From positions 3,371,417 to 3,435,416 of the forward strand of contig QXEO01000211.1 in NCBI GenBank assembly GCA_007115705.1: 64,000 nucleotides of DNA. The letters are read 5' to 3'. Positions within the stretch are counted from its first letter, which is position 1. Every line of letters starts with the position of its first letter. Positions 1 through 10,788 of the stretch are shown here, piece by piece. The DNA comes from Dactylis glomerata (Eukaryota; Streptophyta; Magnoliopsida; Poales; Poaceae). Below the pieces are notes generated by a model. It searched no databases. It had not been told where the DNA came from and saw nothing but the letters and a program-made list of their open reading frames with translations. A program made the position numbers and the translations under genes.

Positions 1-1
1 G

Positions 2-94
2 ATCAATGAATTTCACATTTCAGTCTCTGGAACAAAAGATGTCAACCCTCGAAGCACTGACCTACCTGAGTTATCGCAGCCACGACTGTTGTGA
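2..94 (+). CDS. possible last coding exon of an unknown gene
   Basis: One frame is open from the left edge to a TGA at 92-94 (30 codons, ending near SQPRLL). The sequence after the stop is AT-rich and non-repetitive, as a 3' UTR would be. No domain can be recognised from so short a piece, and an open frame of this size can arise by chance. The upstream exon, if there is one, lies outside the window. Treat as a hint only. Confidence 0.2.
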   Translation: MNEFHISVSGTKDVNPRSTDLPELSQPRLL

Positions 95-808
95 TACAAG
101 ATGAGGTGAAATAGCGATGTACCCATGAAACTGAGAAGAAAACGCAGAAAAGAAGACTGTTAATTTGCATGGGATAATTGTGTGGTCTCACCTTAGGGTG
201 GTGGGGCTGTCAGGACAGTTAATCACTAAAGACTCTTTTGGACCAAAGTACAACCTTAGATAAACCATCTGTACATTAACATATATGAAAGCTCAGAGTT
301 CCTATCGTTATCCTGAGACATATGAGGACATGCTGGCTCATTGCCTTGTTAGTGGCTTACATCCATGTGTTATTTGGTTTCATAGCGGGGTCTTTTTTCC
401 AGCATCTTAACCCCCCTAAATACCTCTATATGGCTATTGTATTGAACAGACTCCCAAATATTTTGCCATGTTATTGCTTTATTGATACTCATATATTTGT
501 TACATGCCTTTGTACTTAACAGCAAACTATCTAGCTTCTGTGTGACGTAAAGTGATTGCCCTTTCAACTGCATGTGTCGTCTGTGAAGCTTCTGCTCAAC
601 ATAGCCTTGAGCACGGTCAAAACTCACTAGGCTTGTACAGTTCAGCGAATTCTCAGAGTTTGTAATACTACTATGTGTTAGGTTTATGCACATACCTGGG
701 AAGATATGTGTGCTCCTATTAGTGTTCGAGCAGCACCCTGTGCATATGTGTAGTCCGCAACTGGGTTGCACTATGTTTCCTTTGTTTCTTTTACAATTAA
801 TACCATGA
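95..808. other. AT-rich stretch without recognised gene
   Basis: Short open frames occur on both strands (for example 322-519 plus and 370-855 minus) but they overlap each other, have no recognisable domain and no splice context. I see no repeat boundary here. It could be a 3' UTR and intergenic spacer following the putative exon at 2-94. Confidence 0.5.
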
Positions 809-810
809 TA

Positions 811-981
811 CTCTCTCGGTTCTATATAAGATGTTTTAGCCTTCTTCTGACACATATGTATCTAGATTACTTTTTAGTGTGTAGGTTCACTCATTTTGCT
901 TCCAACCTATACACTAAAAGATGTCTAGATACATAGTGTCAGAAAAAGGCTAAAACATCTTATATTTTGGAACGGAGGGAG
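811..981. mobile_element. Stowaway-like MITE (Tc1/Mariner type)
   Basis: The two ends are inverted copies: the right end, read on the minus strand, begins CTCCCTCCGTTCCAAAATAT, and the left end begins CTCTCTCGGTTCTATATAAG. Both continue into a shared stretch containing GATGTTTTAGCC and TCTGACAC, so nearly the whole 171 bp can fold into one hairpin. TA flanks both sides (809-810 and 982-983), the target duplication of Stowaway elements. There is no coding capacity, as expected for a MITE mobilised in trans by a mariner-type transposase. The left terminus has drifted more than the right. Confidence 0.85.
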
Positions 982-983
982 TA

Positions 984-2490
984 TATTTTACTCCTTGTCT
1001 TGAGTTATTTGTAGCAGATTTTTTTAGTGTATAAATACATGCGAGTGAATCTGCAACATCTAATTAGGAAGTAATTGTGAAGAGTACATTGTACATGTAC
1101 GTATACGATTTTGTTTCTCTGAGATGGAGCAAATTTTTGCTTTTCATTGACGAAATTCTGGAGTTACCATCGTGATTTCAGTTTCTTTGTTCTCGGATAT
1201 TGTGATGTTTTTTCCTTTCATCAACTCAGAATTCGAATGAACTGGCCTTTACTTGCGGTATCTAACGAGTACGTGAGGTACGGTGGTTCTTAGGACAACT
1301 ACCAATACAGTAATTGATACAGGATGTTCGAGAAATTGCAGCTAGCAATACAGCAGATATTGTAAGTTCTTGCCAATTTCGAAAAGTGTCCTGCATTATG
1401 TATGATGTGATCAAAATTCTTATGCTAAGATGGATAATTCATCTCATTGGCATTAGTAAAGTAATGCTGATGCCCTTGTTTCTCACTGGATGCTCGGATG
1501 TTCAGATGTTTTGTTTTAAACTCTTAAGCTAATAATCCCAAACTCTCTCGTACCAATATTTTTATTGTCTCGCACTTGTGTTTTGAAATATTAATCTCAT
1601 GTAGTAGTATGACAAGCCGTAGTCTATATATGGCTAATACTGTTACAAAAATAATTGCAGTATTCTTTTTTTTCTATTGGCTGCAAGTGCAGACTACATT
1701 TTCCGCAAAAAAGAAGAAGTGCAGACCACAATGCGTTATTTTTGCATATTTATGGACTGCTCTGCTCTCCATTTCTCTGCATTGCAGGATATAGCGCATA
1801 CATTCCGGTCAGACGAGCAGACCACCAACTGGTTGGATAGGGTTGTGCGTTCGTGATAGTATTCGTCAACAAGCAAAAACAAGATGAGACAAATGATTCA
1901 ACAGAAACATTAGCAAACAACACTCATCTAAGGAGCACCACATTTAGAAGTCATCCGATGTAGGATAGACTGACGTGAAAAACAAGGTATCTCCTCAAAA
2001 AGGATCAGAGGTGGTCAATTACACCTCATCATAAATGTGAATATTGTACTCTACTGAGGGTAATGCAATTCCAATAGACTGGATAGTTCTCATGAGTGCA
2101 ATCAAAATTTGATCATGGCTCTTGTACCAAAAGCTTCAGACCACAGTAACAGGACAAACTTAGCCGCTCCCATGCCGAAACATCAACTTACATTGACAGA
2201 GAAAAAACAGGATATCTCCACAAATCAGAGCTGGTCACTTAAACCTCATCACAGATCAAAATCGTCTATATTGTACTCTATTGAAGGCAAGTCAAAGTCG
2301 GTGAACTCGATTTCCTGTAGAGTATACAAACAAATAATAAATTAATACGAGCATCAATTCCAAAATATCATGGTGCAAACTTAACAATTAATGTGCACAA
2401 GACGGTAGCAATAGAAAGATATTGAGACAGAATATCCAAAAAGGCCGTCAACTAGGAAATGGGGAAACTAATAACTAACAATCTAGTGTC
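984..2490. other. intergenic spacer with one diverged direct duplication
   Basis: No supported gene. The stretch at about 1971-2063 reappears, diverged, at about 2194-2290: both have TGAC followed by A-rich sequence, then TATCTCC, then CTCATCA, then ATTGTACTCTA. This is an old tandem duplication about 225 bp apart. Small open frames (1314-1532, 1576-1794, 2109-2345) have no family resemblance. Confidence 0.45.
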
Positions 2491-2561
2491 GAGCTTCATT
2501 CACTAGCCAGCGTAATCAAAAGTTCGAACTGATAAAAGGACTAGTGCAATCCACTTCAACA
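2491..2561 (-). repeat. inverted LTR-like arm of the TRIM-like cluster
   Basis: Read on the minus strand this begins TGTTGAAGTGGATTGCACTA and continues through the same sequence as the plus-strand LTR-like unit at 2754. It therefore faces the unit that follows. It has no primer-binding site of its own on the minus side that I can identify. Confidence 0.55.
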
Positions 2562-2898
2562 CTCTGAATTTTTAGTTGCGTTGGCTAGTGCATGAAGTTG
2601 ACATGGTACCAGAGCCAAGGTCTCGAGTTCGATTTCTGTATGACATAATTTATTCTAAAATTGTTGGTGCTTCTCTATCCATGTACAAGGCCTTGTGCCT
2701 ACATGTGAGTTTCACTTGTTGATCCTCTCTTGTCCCGTCACACGTGAGGAGGGTGTTGATGTGTATAAGTGGATTGCACTAGTCTTTTTTATCAATTCGG
2801 ATATTTGGTTATTTTGGCTGTGCATGAAGCTTGGCATGGTACCAGAGCCCATGGTCTCGAGTTTAAGTCCAAGATTTTGCACTTTATCCTAAAAATTG

Positions 2899-4019
2899 TA
2901 TGTAGACCCAAAGACCAAGGGGGTCTTGGAATTGAGGTACTTGATATTAAGAATAGATGTTTACTTAGCAAATGGCTTTTTAAACTTCTTTCTGAGGAAG
3001 GTGTTTGGCAAGAAATGCTGTCCAACAAGTACCTTGGGAGTAAAACTCTATCGCAAGTTCAGGTTAAACCTACTGATTCTCCTTTTTGGAAAGGAATTAT
3101 GAAGGTTAAAGATGACTTCTTTCAACGGGGTTCTTTTGTCGTACGAGACGGCATGAAAACTAGATTCTGGGAAGACACCTGGCTAGGTGATACACCCTTA
3201 GCTACCCAATATCCTAGTCTTTACAATATTGTCAGGACTAAACATGTCTTAGTCGCAGACATTCTTTCTAATGTGCCATTAAATATAAGATTTAATAGGA
3301 CCTTAACTGGAGATAGATGGAATTCTTGGGTTAGCTTATTGCGAAGATTGATGAATATCCACTTAAGTGATGAACCAGATAGTTTTAAATGGAACCTTAC
3401 AACCACGGGTATCTTTTCCGTGAAATCTATGTATGCTGATTATATGAATGGGCATACGGTCTTCCTGAAAAAATACTTATGGAAGATAAAGGTACCACTC
3501 AAAATTCGGATTTTCATGTGGTTCCTTTATAAGAAAGTGATCTTAACAAAGGACAACCTTGCTAAAAGAAGATGGACCGGGTGTACTAAATGTGTCTTTT
3601 GTGGTTCAAAGGAAACAATTGACCATTTATTCATCTCTTGTCATTTTTCCCGTCTTGTTTGGAGAGTAGTGCATTTTACTTTTAATATACCTCCGCCCAT
3701 GAACATAACTAATCTGTTTGGTAATTGGTTAAATGGGATTGATAAGAAAACAAAGGAACGAATCCGTGTTGGGGTTTGTGCCTTAGTTTGGACAATTTGG
3801 AATTGTCGAAATGAGGTAGTGTTCAATAGGTGTGCTAATCCAAACTTTCTACAGGTTATTCACAGGGCGGCTTTATTGATTCATCTGTGGTCATACCTTC
3901 TTCCTGTGGAGCAGCGGGAGCCTTTGGATACTGGATGCAATCGTTTGATGGCGGTTGTTCGGGCTATATTCAACCAGGGTGGCTGGTTGCACTCTAGGCG
4001 CATTGGAGATGTCGCATAG
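2899..4019 (+). pseudogene. LINE ORF2 C-terminal part with zinc-binding reverse-transcriptase region (zf-RVT)
   Basis: A continuous frame to the TAG at 4017-4019 encodes about 370 residues of the ORF2 tail. It opens with the region downstream of the RT core (PKDQGGLGIEVLDIKN) and includes a KFWEDTW-like motif, seen here as RFWEDTWLG, then WKIKVPLKIRIFMW, and the zinc-ribbon cysteines and histidines of the zf-RVT domain (CTKCVFCGSKETIDHLFISC). The endonuclease and catalytic RT domains are absent, so it cannot be active. Unusually for a relic, the remaining frame has no stop or frameshift, so the insertion may not be very old. Open frame continues upstream to 2769 only because TRIM sequence happens to be open. 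Confidence 0.85.
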
Positions 4020-4193
4020 ACTTTTTATAGCTTGCTCCCAGTTTTGTTGGCTGATATTTGCAGCCACTTTGATTGACCCGTGAGCGGGATGTAATAATAC
4101 ACTTAATACTTTGAATACTGGTTTAATAAATAAGGCCGTGTGCATCATTTTGATGCAGAGGCTGGGGCACTTAGCTCCCATTTCGAAAAAAAA
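2899..4193 (+). mobile_element. 5'-truncated L1-type LINE
   Basis: It begins abruptly inside the TRIM-like leader at about 2899 and ends with an A-run (4186-4193) after a 3' UTR that contains the text AATAAGGCCGTGTGCATC, familiar from plant L1 elements. Only the last part of ORF2 remains, the usual result of incomplete target-primed reverse transcription. I could not find a clear target-site duplication; the flanks have drifted or were deleted. Confidence 0.8.
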
Positions 4194-4680
4194 CTGGGTG
4201 TCCACGAATAGGTCTCTTGAGCCATACCTCTAGAGTCACCGGTCCACATGTGAGGAGGGGTGTTGATGCTATTAGTGGATCCCCTTAGCCCCTTTTATCA
4301 GTTCAGACTTTTATTTACGTTGGCTAGTGCATGAATCTTAACATGGTATCAAAGCTCAAGATCTCGAGTTCGAATCCTAGCTTTCGCAACCTGAGAGTCA
4401 TACTGATTCTATGCCATGGACATCTGGCGATAGAAGTCATCCACGGCGGCATCCATCTGCCGCAGCTGAATCTCCTTAAGAATAGCAACATTACTTTGTT
4501 TTTTGCAAGACTCGATACTGTTGCTGTTGCTGAAGATAAACCCACATCGATAGAAATGATGTCCATTGAATGCTCATATCTATTCTTGAGATAACCATAA
4601 CCTTAGTCAAGGTCTTGAGTTCGAGTTTCGTATGGCATAAATTATCCTAAAATTATTGGTGCCTCTCCATCCACGCACTA

Positions 4681-4871
4681 GCCAGACCTGCCGAATGGTG
4701 ACCTAAATTCTATCGGGATCCAACCCATCTGAATCGAATCGGACGATTTAAGTTGCCGGTTTGCACCGATCCGATCAAGATGCCTCAAGTCTTCACCTAG
4801 CTCCTCGCCGGCGAGCTCGCCTGTCCTCTGTTGTCTGTTCCTCTCTTATTTTTGCATAGCCCGTCGTTTCG
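4681..4871. other. spacer between TRIM-like cluster and Tourist-like MITE
   Basis: GC content rises here and the sequence changes character (GATCC, CCGATCC and GCCGGCGAGC words). It may be the original upstream region of the DUF6598 gene. No feature can be defined. Confidence 0.3.
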
Positions 4872-4874
4872 TTA

Positions 4875-5158
4875 GGCCTTTCACAATGGGGGTCTCTTAG
4901 CACGGTATCATAGGTAAAATGGTGAGGTGGCACCCTAATTAATGATGAAAGAGAGGGGTGTTGTATCTTAGCTAAGTTACAACCCTTACACGGTATCATA
5001 GGTAAAAAGGCATGGCTAGCCCAATCATATACGTGCATGTACCCAAAATCAATTAATGTAGATACAACACTTAAGAGACAATGCATTGTGATAATTGTCT
5101 CTTAAAATAAACCATTACCTAGGATATAGCGGTAAGATACAATGCATTGTGAAAGGCC
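4875..5158. mobile_element. Tourist-like MITE (PIF/Harbinger type)
   Basis: Terminal inverted repeats GGCCTTTCACAATG (left) and CATTGTGAAAGGCC (right) bound 284 bp without coding capacity. TTA flanks both sides (4872-4874, 5159-5161), the target preference of PIF/Harbinger MITEs. Inside, a subterminal inverted pair related to GATACAATGCATTGT and a repeated block CACGGTATCATAGGTAAAA (near 4900 and 4990) are seen. It sits 11 bp upstream of the first in-frame ATG of the DUF6598 gene model, so it probably lies in the promoter or 5' UTR. Confidence 0.85.
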
Positions 5159-5169
5159 TTAAGTGGCAA

Positions 5170-8100
5170 ATGGTCTACCGTGTCAGTGTCAGATCTAAAC
5201 CTGTCTGCAAGGTGCAAGCACAGGCGACAAGCCAGCGCTTGAATAGGGTTTGGGCACGGCGCCGCCGCCGACCTCTCCTGCCAAGCCGTAGCCTCCGCCG
5301 TCCTGTAGTGGCCGGCGTCGATCGTTTCCAGTCGCCGTCGTCATCGCCTGAATCCTGCGCTGTCGAGCGCCTCCAGTCCTCCTCTGCAGAGACTGCCGTC
5401 CAGTCTCTCTTCCCCGGGCCAATCGACCTCCCCCGTCCACTGCAGCGGCCGCCGTCCAGTACCAAAGGTGAGTTGTGCGGACGCTATAGCCTCTCTCTCA
5501 TCCGCTGTCTCGTAAGATGGTGCAGCACATGCACAATTGCACATCTATGTATGCAACCGCGGCATCCATCAATTTTGATATTTTTTGTTTGTGACATATA
5601 AGCGTACATGCTTTTAGAACTAAGATGGATGGGGATTGGTGATATTTCAGAAAATGCAATGCTTTAGTTGGATGATATCAAGTTTATATACTAGGATTCG
5701 GTTTGTATTTGCGAGTAAGCAACTTAATTATACTTCCGATCAATCTGTGTGGAGCCTGACTCTGTTTCTGTGTGTTTCAGGGGCTACTTAATTATATTTT
5801 GGATATTTATATATATCTAGAAAATTTTAAATTACATTATTTTGTCGTTTCGATGATTTTTTGCACTTAACTAAATCTATTTTTCTCTAAACACATGTCC
5901 TAAACATGTGATTTGTGCTAAATTACATCAAATACAAATAACCCGTGCTTAATCAGGACTTCCCTCATTTTCAACATACAGGGGCATCAGATTTCCGCCA
6001 CCAGGCATCCCAAAAAGCGTCCTGTCAAACATTTCTGCCACTTTCCGATAGTTGTCCAACTCCAGACCTTCTAAGTTCCAGCTCCTTGTCAAGCAGCTCC
6101 AGCCCAAACAAAGAGGGCCTTCTTGTTCATCCCACGAGTTCCCATGGCAGCTGCAACCGGCTACGACGCCCAAATGATGAGCAGTTGCATGCGTATGCCG
6201 AACTGGAGTACACCGACTTACCAGTCTACGGGAGCAAAGTAGCAGAGGTTTTTGCCGTGCGTGTTCCTGGTGCCGCCACCTCCTCCCGAGGAAACATGCC
6301 GCCACCCTGTGGCATGATCCATGTCTTTGGCGCCTATTGCTCCCATTCTCTGATCTTCAAAAGGAGCCATTGCGACGACCCCACCTCCCCACAACCCTGT
6401 GATAGGCAGGTGCGTATTCATGCTTATTATCCACTTTACTGTTCAATTTTTTTAAGGTTAAGGAATTGTATTATGTCATGGCATGAGTCAAATAATTCAA
6501 TTTCATATATAAAGTTTGGAAATTATTATTATATTAGTTTATTTGTAGTAACTAGCGAAAATTTTACTAGAATGTGAAGTAGACCACATATGAATGTACA
6601 TGTGTAGGTGGAAATCATTAGCAGACGAGTGGGGATTATGGTTAATTTACACTGATTGCTTGTTACTTGCATAGACAAATGCCCGAGATCAAAATGACAT
6701 GTTTGTTGGAAAATCAGTAGCCGTTGAGTGGGATCATATCTGTTGGTGTAGCCTTTTTTTCTTCAATTGTCCACAGTATCTCCTCTTAACTGGAATTTGT
6801 TGCATGCGAAGTAATGCACAATCTCATCAACTCATTGGTGAAATAAGATCATAATAATAACGAACGGCGCATCTGCTTTTATAAAATATATTATATTTTA
6901 AAATTCTCATTTGACTGAGAGCTAGATATCTCTATGTTTATTTACTCACCAGTAGATTGTCGCTAAATTCACCAACTTCTATGCCGAGCTACTCTGTTAT
7001 TTTGAAAAGGAGAGATGTGGGGGGGGGGGGGGGGGGGTCCATGGGGATGCAAGGTTCACATAAATGTCTGGTAAAAGTGCATATATTTCAAAAACTACTG
7101 TACATATGTTAGCTCAAATACATATTATTTTAAGATTAGGACGAGAAAATCCTGACAATTCTAATGATAAAAATTTCTTAGATTTTCTACTCCTAACATA
7201 GATCCTATTTCACAATGCAACTGCCAACAGAAGTTTGGATGTACATTTACCAAATAAATCGAAAGTTCTGTGACTTATTCTACTGGATGATATATACATT
7301 TCGTGGAAAGGCATTAGAAGATGTGATTATGGTTCCATTTTGCAATGAACTTTGGCCAAAGGCACTAACATTACTTTATTTTTTAAAAACATTGGACTTC
7401 ACGGGGTGGATTTAAGAGTTGTTAACGTGCAAACATTGCTGATGCAGTTCTAACACAGCAGTACTTTCGTTGTAATATATTTCCAGAACCTTGCATAAAA
7501 TTGCCACAAGATTTTTTTTTTCATCTAAAAAGGGTGAAAACAAGATGGCTTAAAGTGGGAATCGATCCCAAGTCCTCGAGATTTCCTGGAAGAGAGTTCC
7601 TGCTGGCTAAATAACATTTAATGGATTAAAACCACTTTCTATCTTTTAACTACTTAAAGTTCAAATTAAACAAAAAAATCATCTTTTATGTGAACTTTCA
7701 ATTTCAATGATGTTTTCACAGTGCGTGTAATACGTCCGTGGAGGGAAGGTTTGGGTTAAGACCTAACGACTGTTGGCAGTACACTGCTCATTAGGAACTC
7801 CCAACCTATTTCGTATATATAGGGCAACCATCCAGACCTACGATGATGCTTGTTTGCCTAGTCCACAGAGCTAGTTAAAGAGAGTACATGCTGGCTCTAA
7901 GTATATTCCTTGACTTGTTCAGGTAACATGTGCAGAGAGATATTACAGACATTTTACTAACGCATGTTGATAATGAAAGAAAGGAAGCTCTTGATAATGA
8001 AAGTATGTAAGCAATGTGCTTTTTACTCAGCAACTGCTTTGGCAAAGGAGAGATGATAAAGTTTTGCGAAACAGTTGAGGACTTGAACTAAAAATTAACG

Positions 8101-8842
8101 AATGGAAATATATGGGCTGCACTAGTAAATGGTACATATATAATATTTATTTGGTTTTATTTTGTTTTCATCTACTAAGACATGATTTTGCACCTTTTAG
8201 GAGGCAAAGTATCAACAAAGATGTAAACCACCTATTTTTCTGAAACAGGGTAACCTTGTGTTGACTGGTCCGGAACGACAAATCATCTCGGCAGATGGAC
8301 CTATCTGGTTCCGTATTCATCTCCATGACAGCAGCCGAGAATTCTCTATTGAAGAAAACTGGGAGAATGGTGTCAATCTACATAAGGATATCCGCATCTA
8401 CGACCGGCCAATATCGTTGACAATGGATACTCCTTATGGTCCCGCGGAGGTGATGTATGCCATCATGAGCCAGGGAGTTGAATGCAACGTTGCAGTGAGG
8501 CTTGCTCGTCAGGATGGAGAAGATCCTATCAGCCTTTTTGGGAGAATTGTTGCTCGCAGCGAGCTGTTTGATATCGGCTGTGTGCTTTTCTACAACGAGC
8601 ATGTGAAGGGCATATGTGCACGATCAGGAGAGCTGATTCCGTTGGCTAGAAATCTACTTGCGGTGCCATTGTACAAGCCACTTGCAATTGAACTGGATCT
8701 GCATTCTTATTATGGTGATGAAATTATGAGAGAAACACTAGAGTTTCATCCCTTGACCGAAGGCAAGCAAATGGCACGTCTTAACAGCAAGAGTGGTGCT
8801 GAAATTGAAGTGACCATCTCCTTGTCACAATACTTTAGGTAA
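5170..8842 (+). CDS. DUF6598-domain protein gene, three exons
   Basis: Exons 5170-5467, 5982-6409 and 8249-8842 join in frame (phase 1 then phase 0) with GT-AG introns (AAAG/GTGAGT, CATACAG/GG, GCAG/GTGCGT, AAACAG/GG), giving about 439 residues. Exon 2 carries KVAEVFAVRVPG and GMIHVFGAYCS; exon 3 starts GNLVLTGPERQII, the LTGP block typical of this grass-expanded family, and runs to AEIEVTISLSQYF and a TAA. The function of the family is unknown; some members occur fused to ribosome-inactivating domains, which is notable beside the RIP relic downstream. The start is uncertain: exon 1 is low-complexity (Arg/Pro/Ser-rich) and could be 5' UTR. A well-placed ATG at 6144 is out of frame with the domain and runs into TAG at 6240-6242 after 32 codons, so either it is an upstream ORF or a one-base indel has damaged exon 2. 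The 1.84-kb second intron is AT-rich. Confidence 0.7.
7019..7037 (+). repeat. 19-base G homopolymer in intron 2 of the DUF6598 gene
   Basis: An uninterrupted run of 19 G on the coding strand, in otherwise AT-rich intron sequence. Such a run can form G-quadruplex structure and is prone to slippage, in the cell and in sequencing, so its length may be unreliable. Confidence 0.9.
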
Positions 8843-9986
8843 TGTTCACAGTACCTTCTGTTGTATCGGTTATAGGAGTACCTACATAAGCTTCTCCTCT
8901 CATAGTTCCTCCAATATCCTGTGGCTAAATGTTCATGTTGGTCAATTGTATGAGTTATTTTCTTGACGAGACATTTGTTATGAGTTGGACAAGATTGTTA
9001 GTCATTCAGGCTAGCTATGCCGTGGTGTGTTCGAATCATTTTTTTTTCAGTTGAAGGTTTGATATTTTTCTCTTGGCTGAGCGAGCCTGATGGAAATCAT
9101 GATGAATTTGTACAGCATTTTTGTACGTGAATGCGCAGCGAATGCTCAACTCGACTCTCTGCTCAAGTGGCAGAGAGTTGGTGTGATGTTGGGCTGCTCT
9201 TGACAACTGGATCGATCCGTGTGGTGTGCTCAACCGAATCTATACACAAAGATCGGTCTGCATATATCACCTAGTAAAATATTCTCAAATCATTACATAT
9301 ATTTCGAAATTTATTATGAGTACACCCAAATATAGTGAACTGTCTTGGAAATGTAAGAGCAAGAGAAGCGATGAGTTGAGCCTAAGAAACTAACCATACT
9401 CGAGCTAGCCCAAGGAAAGCGAATATTGATTCCAAAAAAATGTCCTCCTTCTCCAACATATTCCTTCTTCTAGTTCTAGCAATGTGCAGTATACTCACCA
9501 ACTCTGAAATATCGTGTCTAGCCAAGATAATCAGTGATAAGAGAATAGCACTGCCCATAATGGAAAGCTTGCTGGTGCAAGGCTTTGTCCTCTCCCGTTG
9601 GCGCCAGATCCATCAAGAGCCAGAACATATATATTTTCTGCGGGAGTCATTCATTATTTACTTTTAACTTGTGAAAATCCTTATATGAGACATTTGTATA
9701 TATGCGAAAACGCTCAGAACTCGTCACAGTGCACGCGTGTGTATCGTTATATATAGCAGCTAGGAGGGCTGGTGGCCAGTTCTATTCTATCGGTGAGGAA
9801 CTCTTCACAACACTTGTGGTATACATAGCAGGCACACTCCTCTCCGCGTTCACGTCTTCTCCTTAGTGGAGCTTAACTTGTAGCAGTAGCAGCAACTGAA
9901 AAGCGTGTGGGATAAGATTTACCAATTACCATGCCGATTGATCGAATTACCTAGCTAGGATTAGATGGTGTGTCCTCCCTCTGGTG
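8843..9986. other. spacer between DUF6598 gene and RIP relic
   Basis: Contains the 3' flank of the DUF6598 gene and the upstream region of the RIP relic. A small open frame at 9440-9667 is listed separately. No transposon termini were recognised. Confidence 0.4.
9440..9667 (+). CDS. small open frame with hydrophobic N-terminus, doubtful
   Basis: 75 codons from an ATG at 9440. The first 25 residues (SNIFLLLVLAMCSILTNS) look like a secretion signal: short polar start, long hydrophobic core, small residues near position 24. The rest shows no family I recognise and has few cysteines. No splice sites were evident. It could be a genuine small secreted protein, a first exon, or chance. Confidence 0.18.
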   Translation: MSSFSNIFLLLVLAMCSILTNSEISCLAKIISDKRIALPIMESLLVQGFVLSRWRQIHQEPEHIYFLRESFIIYF

Positions 9987-9993
9987 TATAAAA
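9987..9993 (+). promoter_or_regulatory. TATA box of the RIP relic
   Basis: TATAAAA followed by GGCGG lies about 90 bp upstream of the first ATG of the RIP relic, a normal distance for a plant promoter plus short leader. Preservation of the box is compatible with the locus having been transcribed before or after the coding damage. Confidence 0.55.
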
Positions 9994-10080
9994 GGCGGTC
10001 CAGGAGCAAGTGAGAGGCACAGCACAGATTGTCGAAAGGAAAACCAAGTCCACCACCTCGTTCGCAGCAGGTAGACGAAA

Positions 10081-10788
10081 ATGGAGATGGGTTTGCAGGT
10101 TGGATCGTGGGCTTTCTCCTCTGCGCGTTTGCAGGTTGGAGCCCTGTTCTTCTTCTCGTTCCACATTCCTCTGTATCCCATGTACTCGATCCTCTGTTCT
10201 TCTTACATGCTCTCTATCTATCTCTTCCGCATGCAGGAGTCGCCGTGCCGCAGGCGCCGGCGGTTGTGCCGCTGTCCTTCGACCTTGGATCGGAGACGTA
10301 CACTACCTTCGTCGACACAGTTCGCACGACCCTCGCCGCCCACCCAAATCCTGACAGCGTGCAGGGGCATCCGGTGCTGACGAAGCAGCGGTGGAGGAAC
10401 AAGCAAGGACGTGAAGACCAACCTCAGAGGCTTGGACCTCGGAAAGTCAGACGCAGAAGCGGCGGTGAGGAAGCTGGCGGCGTACGTTCATGCCGGCGCG
10501 CCTGACGAGGCCACCAAGCTGGCCTTGGCCCGCCTGATGATAATGGTGAGCGAAGCCGCTAGGATGGTTTCTGTCTCCGCGACAGTAAACAGCGGCTGGG
10601 CCGGGACCGGCAGGCTCAGCGAGAAGCAGCCGGCGTACATGCAGAACTGGGGCGATCTCTCTACAGCCATCTTAGAGTGGAGGCAAAAGGGAAGCAGCTA
10701 CAAGTGGCCGCGGAAGCTGGCCCGCGAAACCGGCATCGACAACGCCGCCGACGCGCTCGCCGTCGTCGAGCTCCTCCTCAACCGGTAG
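10081..10788 (+). pseudogene. ribosome-inactivating protein (type 1-like RIP) relic with internal deletion
   Basis: RIPs are N-glycosidases that remove one adenine from the large rRNA. Here a hydrophobic, signal-peptide-like stretch (about 10101-10134) is followed by a likely 102-bp intron (10135-10236, GT to AG) and the family N-terminus (PLSFDLGSETYTTFV). The frame ends soon after the conserved block near 10375. The C-terminal part resumes in a different frame at about 10411 (LGKSDAEAAV) and keeps the helix with catalytic Glu and Arg (SEAARM, Glu codon 10552-10554, Arg 10561-10563) and a downstream NWGDLS motif, ending in TAG at 10786-10788. The middle of the domain, which carries the conserved active-site tyrosines, is missing: roughly 70-80 residues by family length. 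The ATG at 10081 is also out of frame with the hydrophobic stretch. Three separate defects make activity very unlikely. Confidence 0.8.

Larger units (their letters stand above)
2562..4680 (+). mobile_element. cluster of TRIM-like short LTR units with tRNA-Met-type primer sites
   Basis: A unit of roughly 80 bp starting TGTTGATG appears at 2754 and again at 4261, each ending near GGCTAGTGCATGAA (GGCTGTGCATGAA in the first). Just after them stand TGGTACCAGAGCC (2837-2849) and TGGTATCAAAGC (4344-4355); a third such site, TGGTACCAGAGCC, is at 2604-2616. These match the initiator-tRNA-Met primer-binding site TGGTATCAGAGCC used by many plant retroelements. A further leader-like piece, without the site, follows at about 4600. 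The internal parts are far too short to code. The layout is that of terminal-repeat retrotransposons in miniature in partial tandem, later split by the LINE at 2899-4193. LTR borders are approximate. Confidence 0.55.

Noticed and set aside
370..855. 161-codon minus-strand open frame near the left edge
   Set aside because: No recognisable domain, runs into the Stowaway-like MITE, and the composition is that of AT-rich spacer.
5175..5465. Minus-strand Arg-rich open frames opposite exon 1 of the DUF6598 gene
   Set aside because: Low-complexity CG-rich sequence is open in several frames; only the plus-strand frame joins to the domain exons through correct splice sites.
7541..7612. tRNA-like or SINE-like segment with GATCGATTCCC resembling a Pol III B box (minus strand)
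   Set aside because: The A-box match is weak, no cloverleaf can be drawn, and no terminator or poly-A tail is visible.
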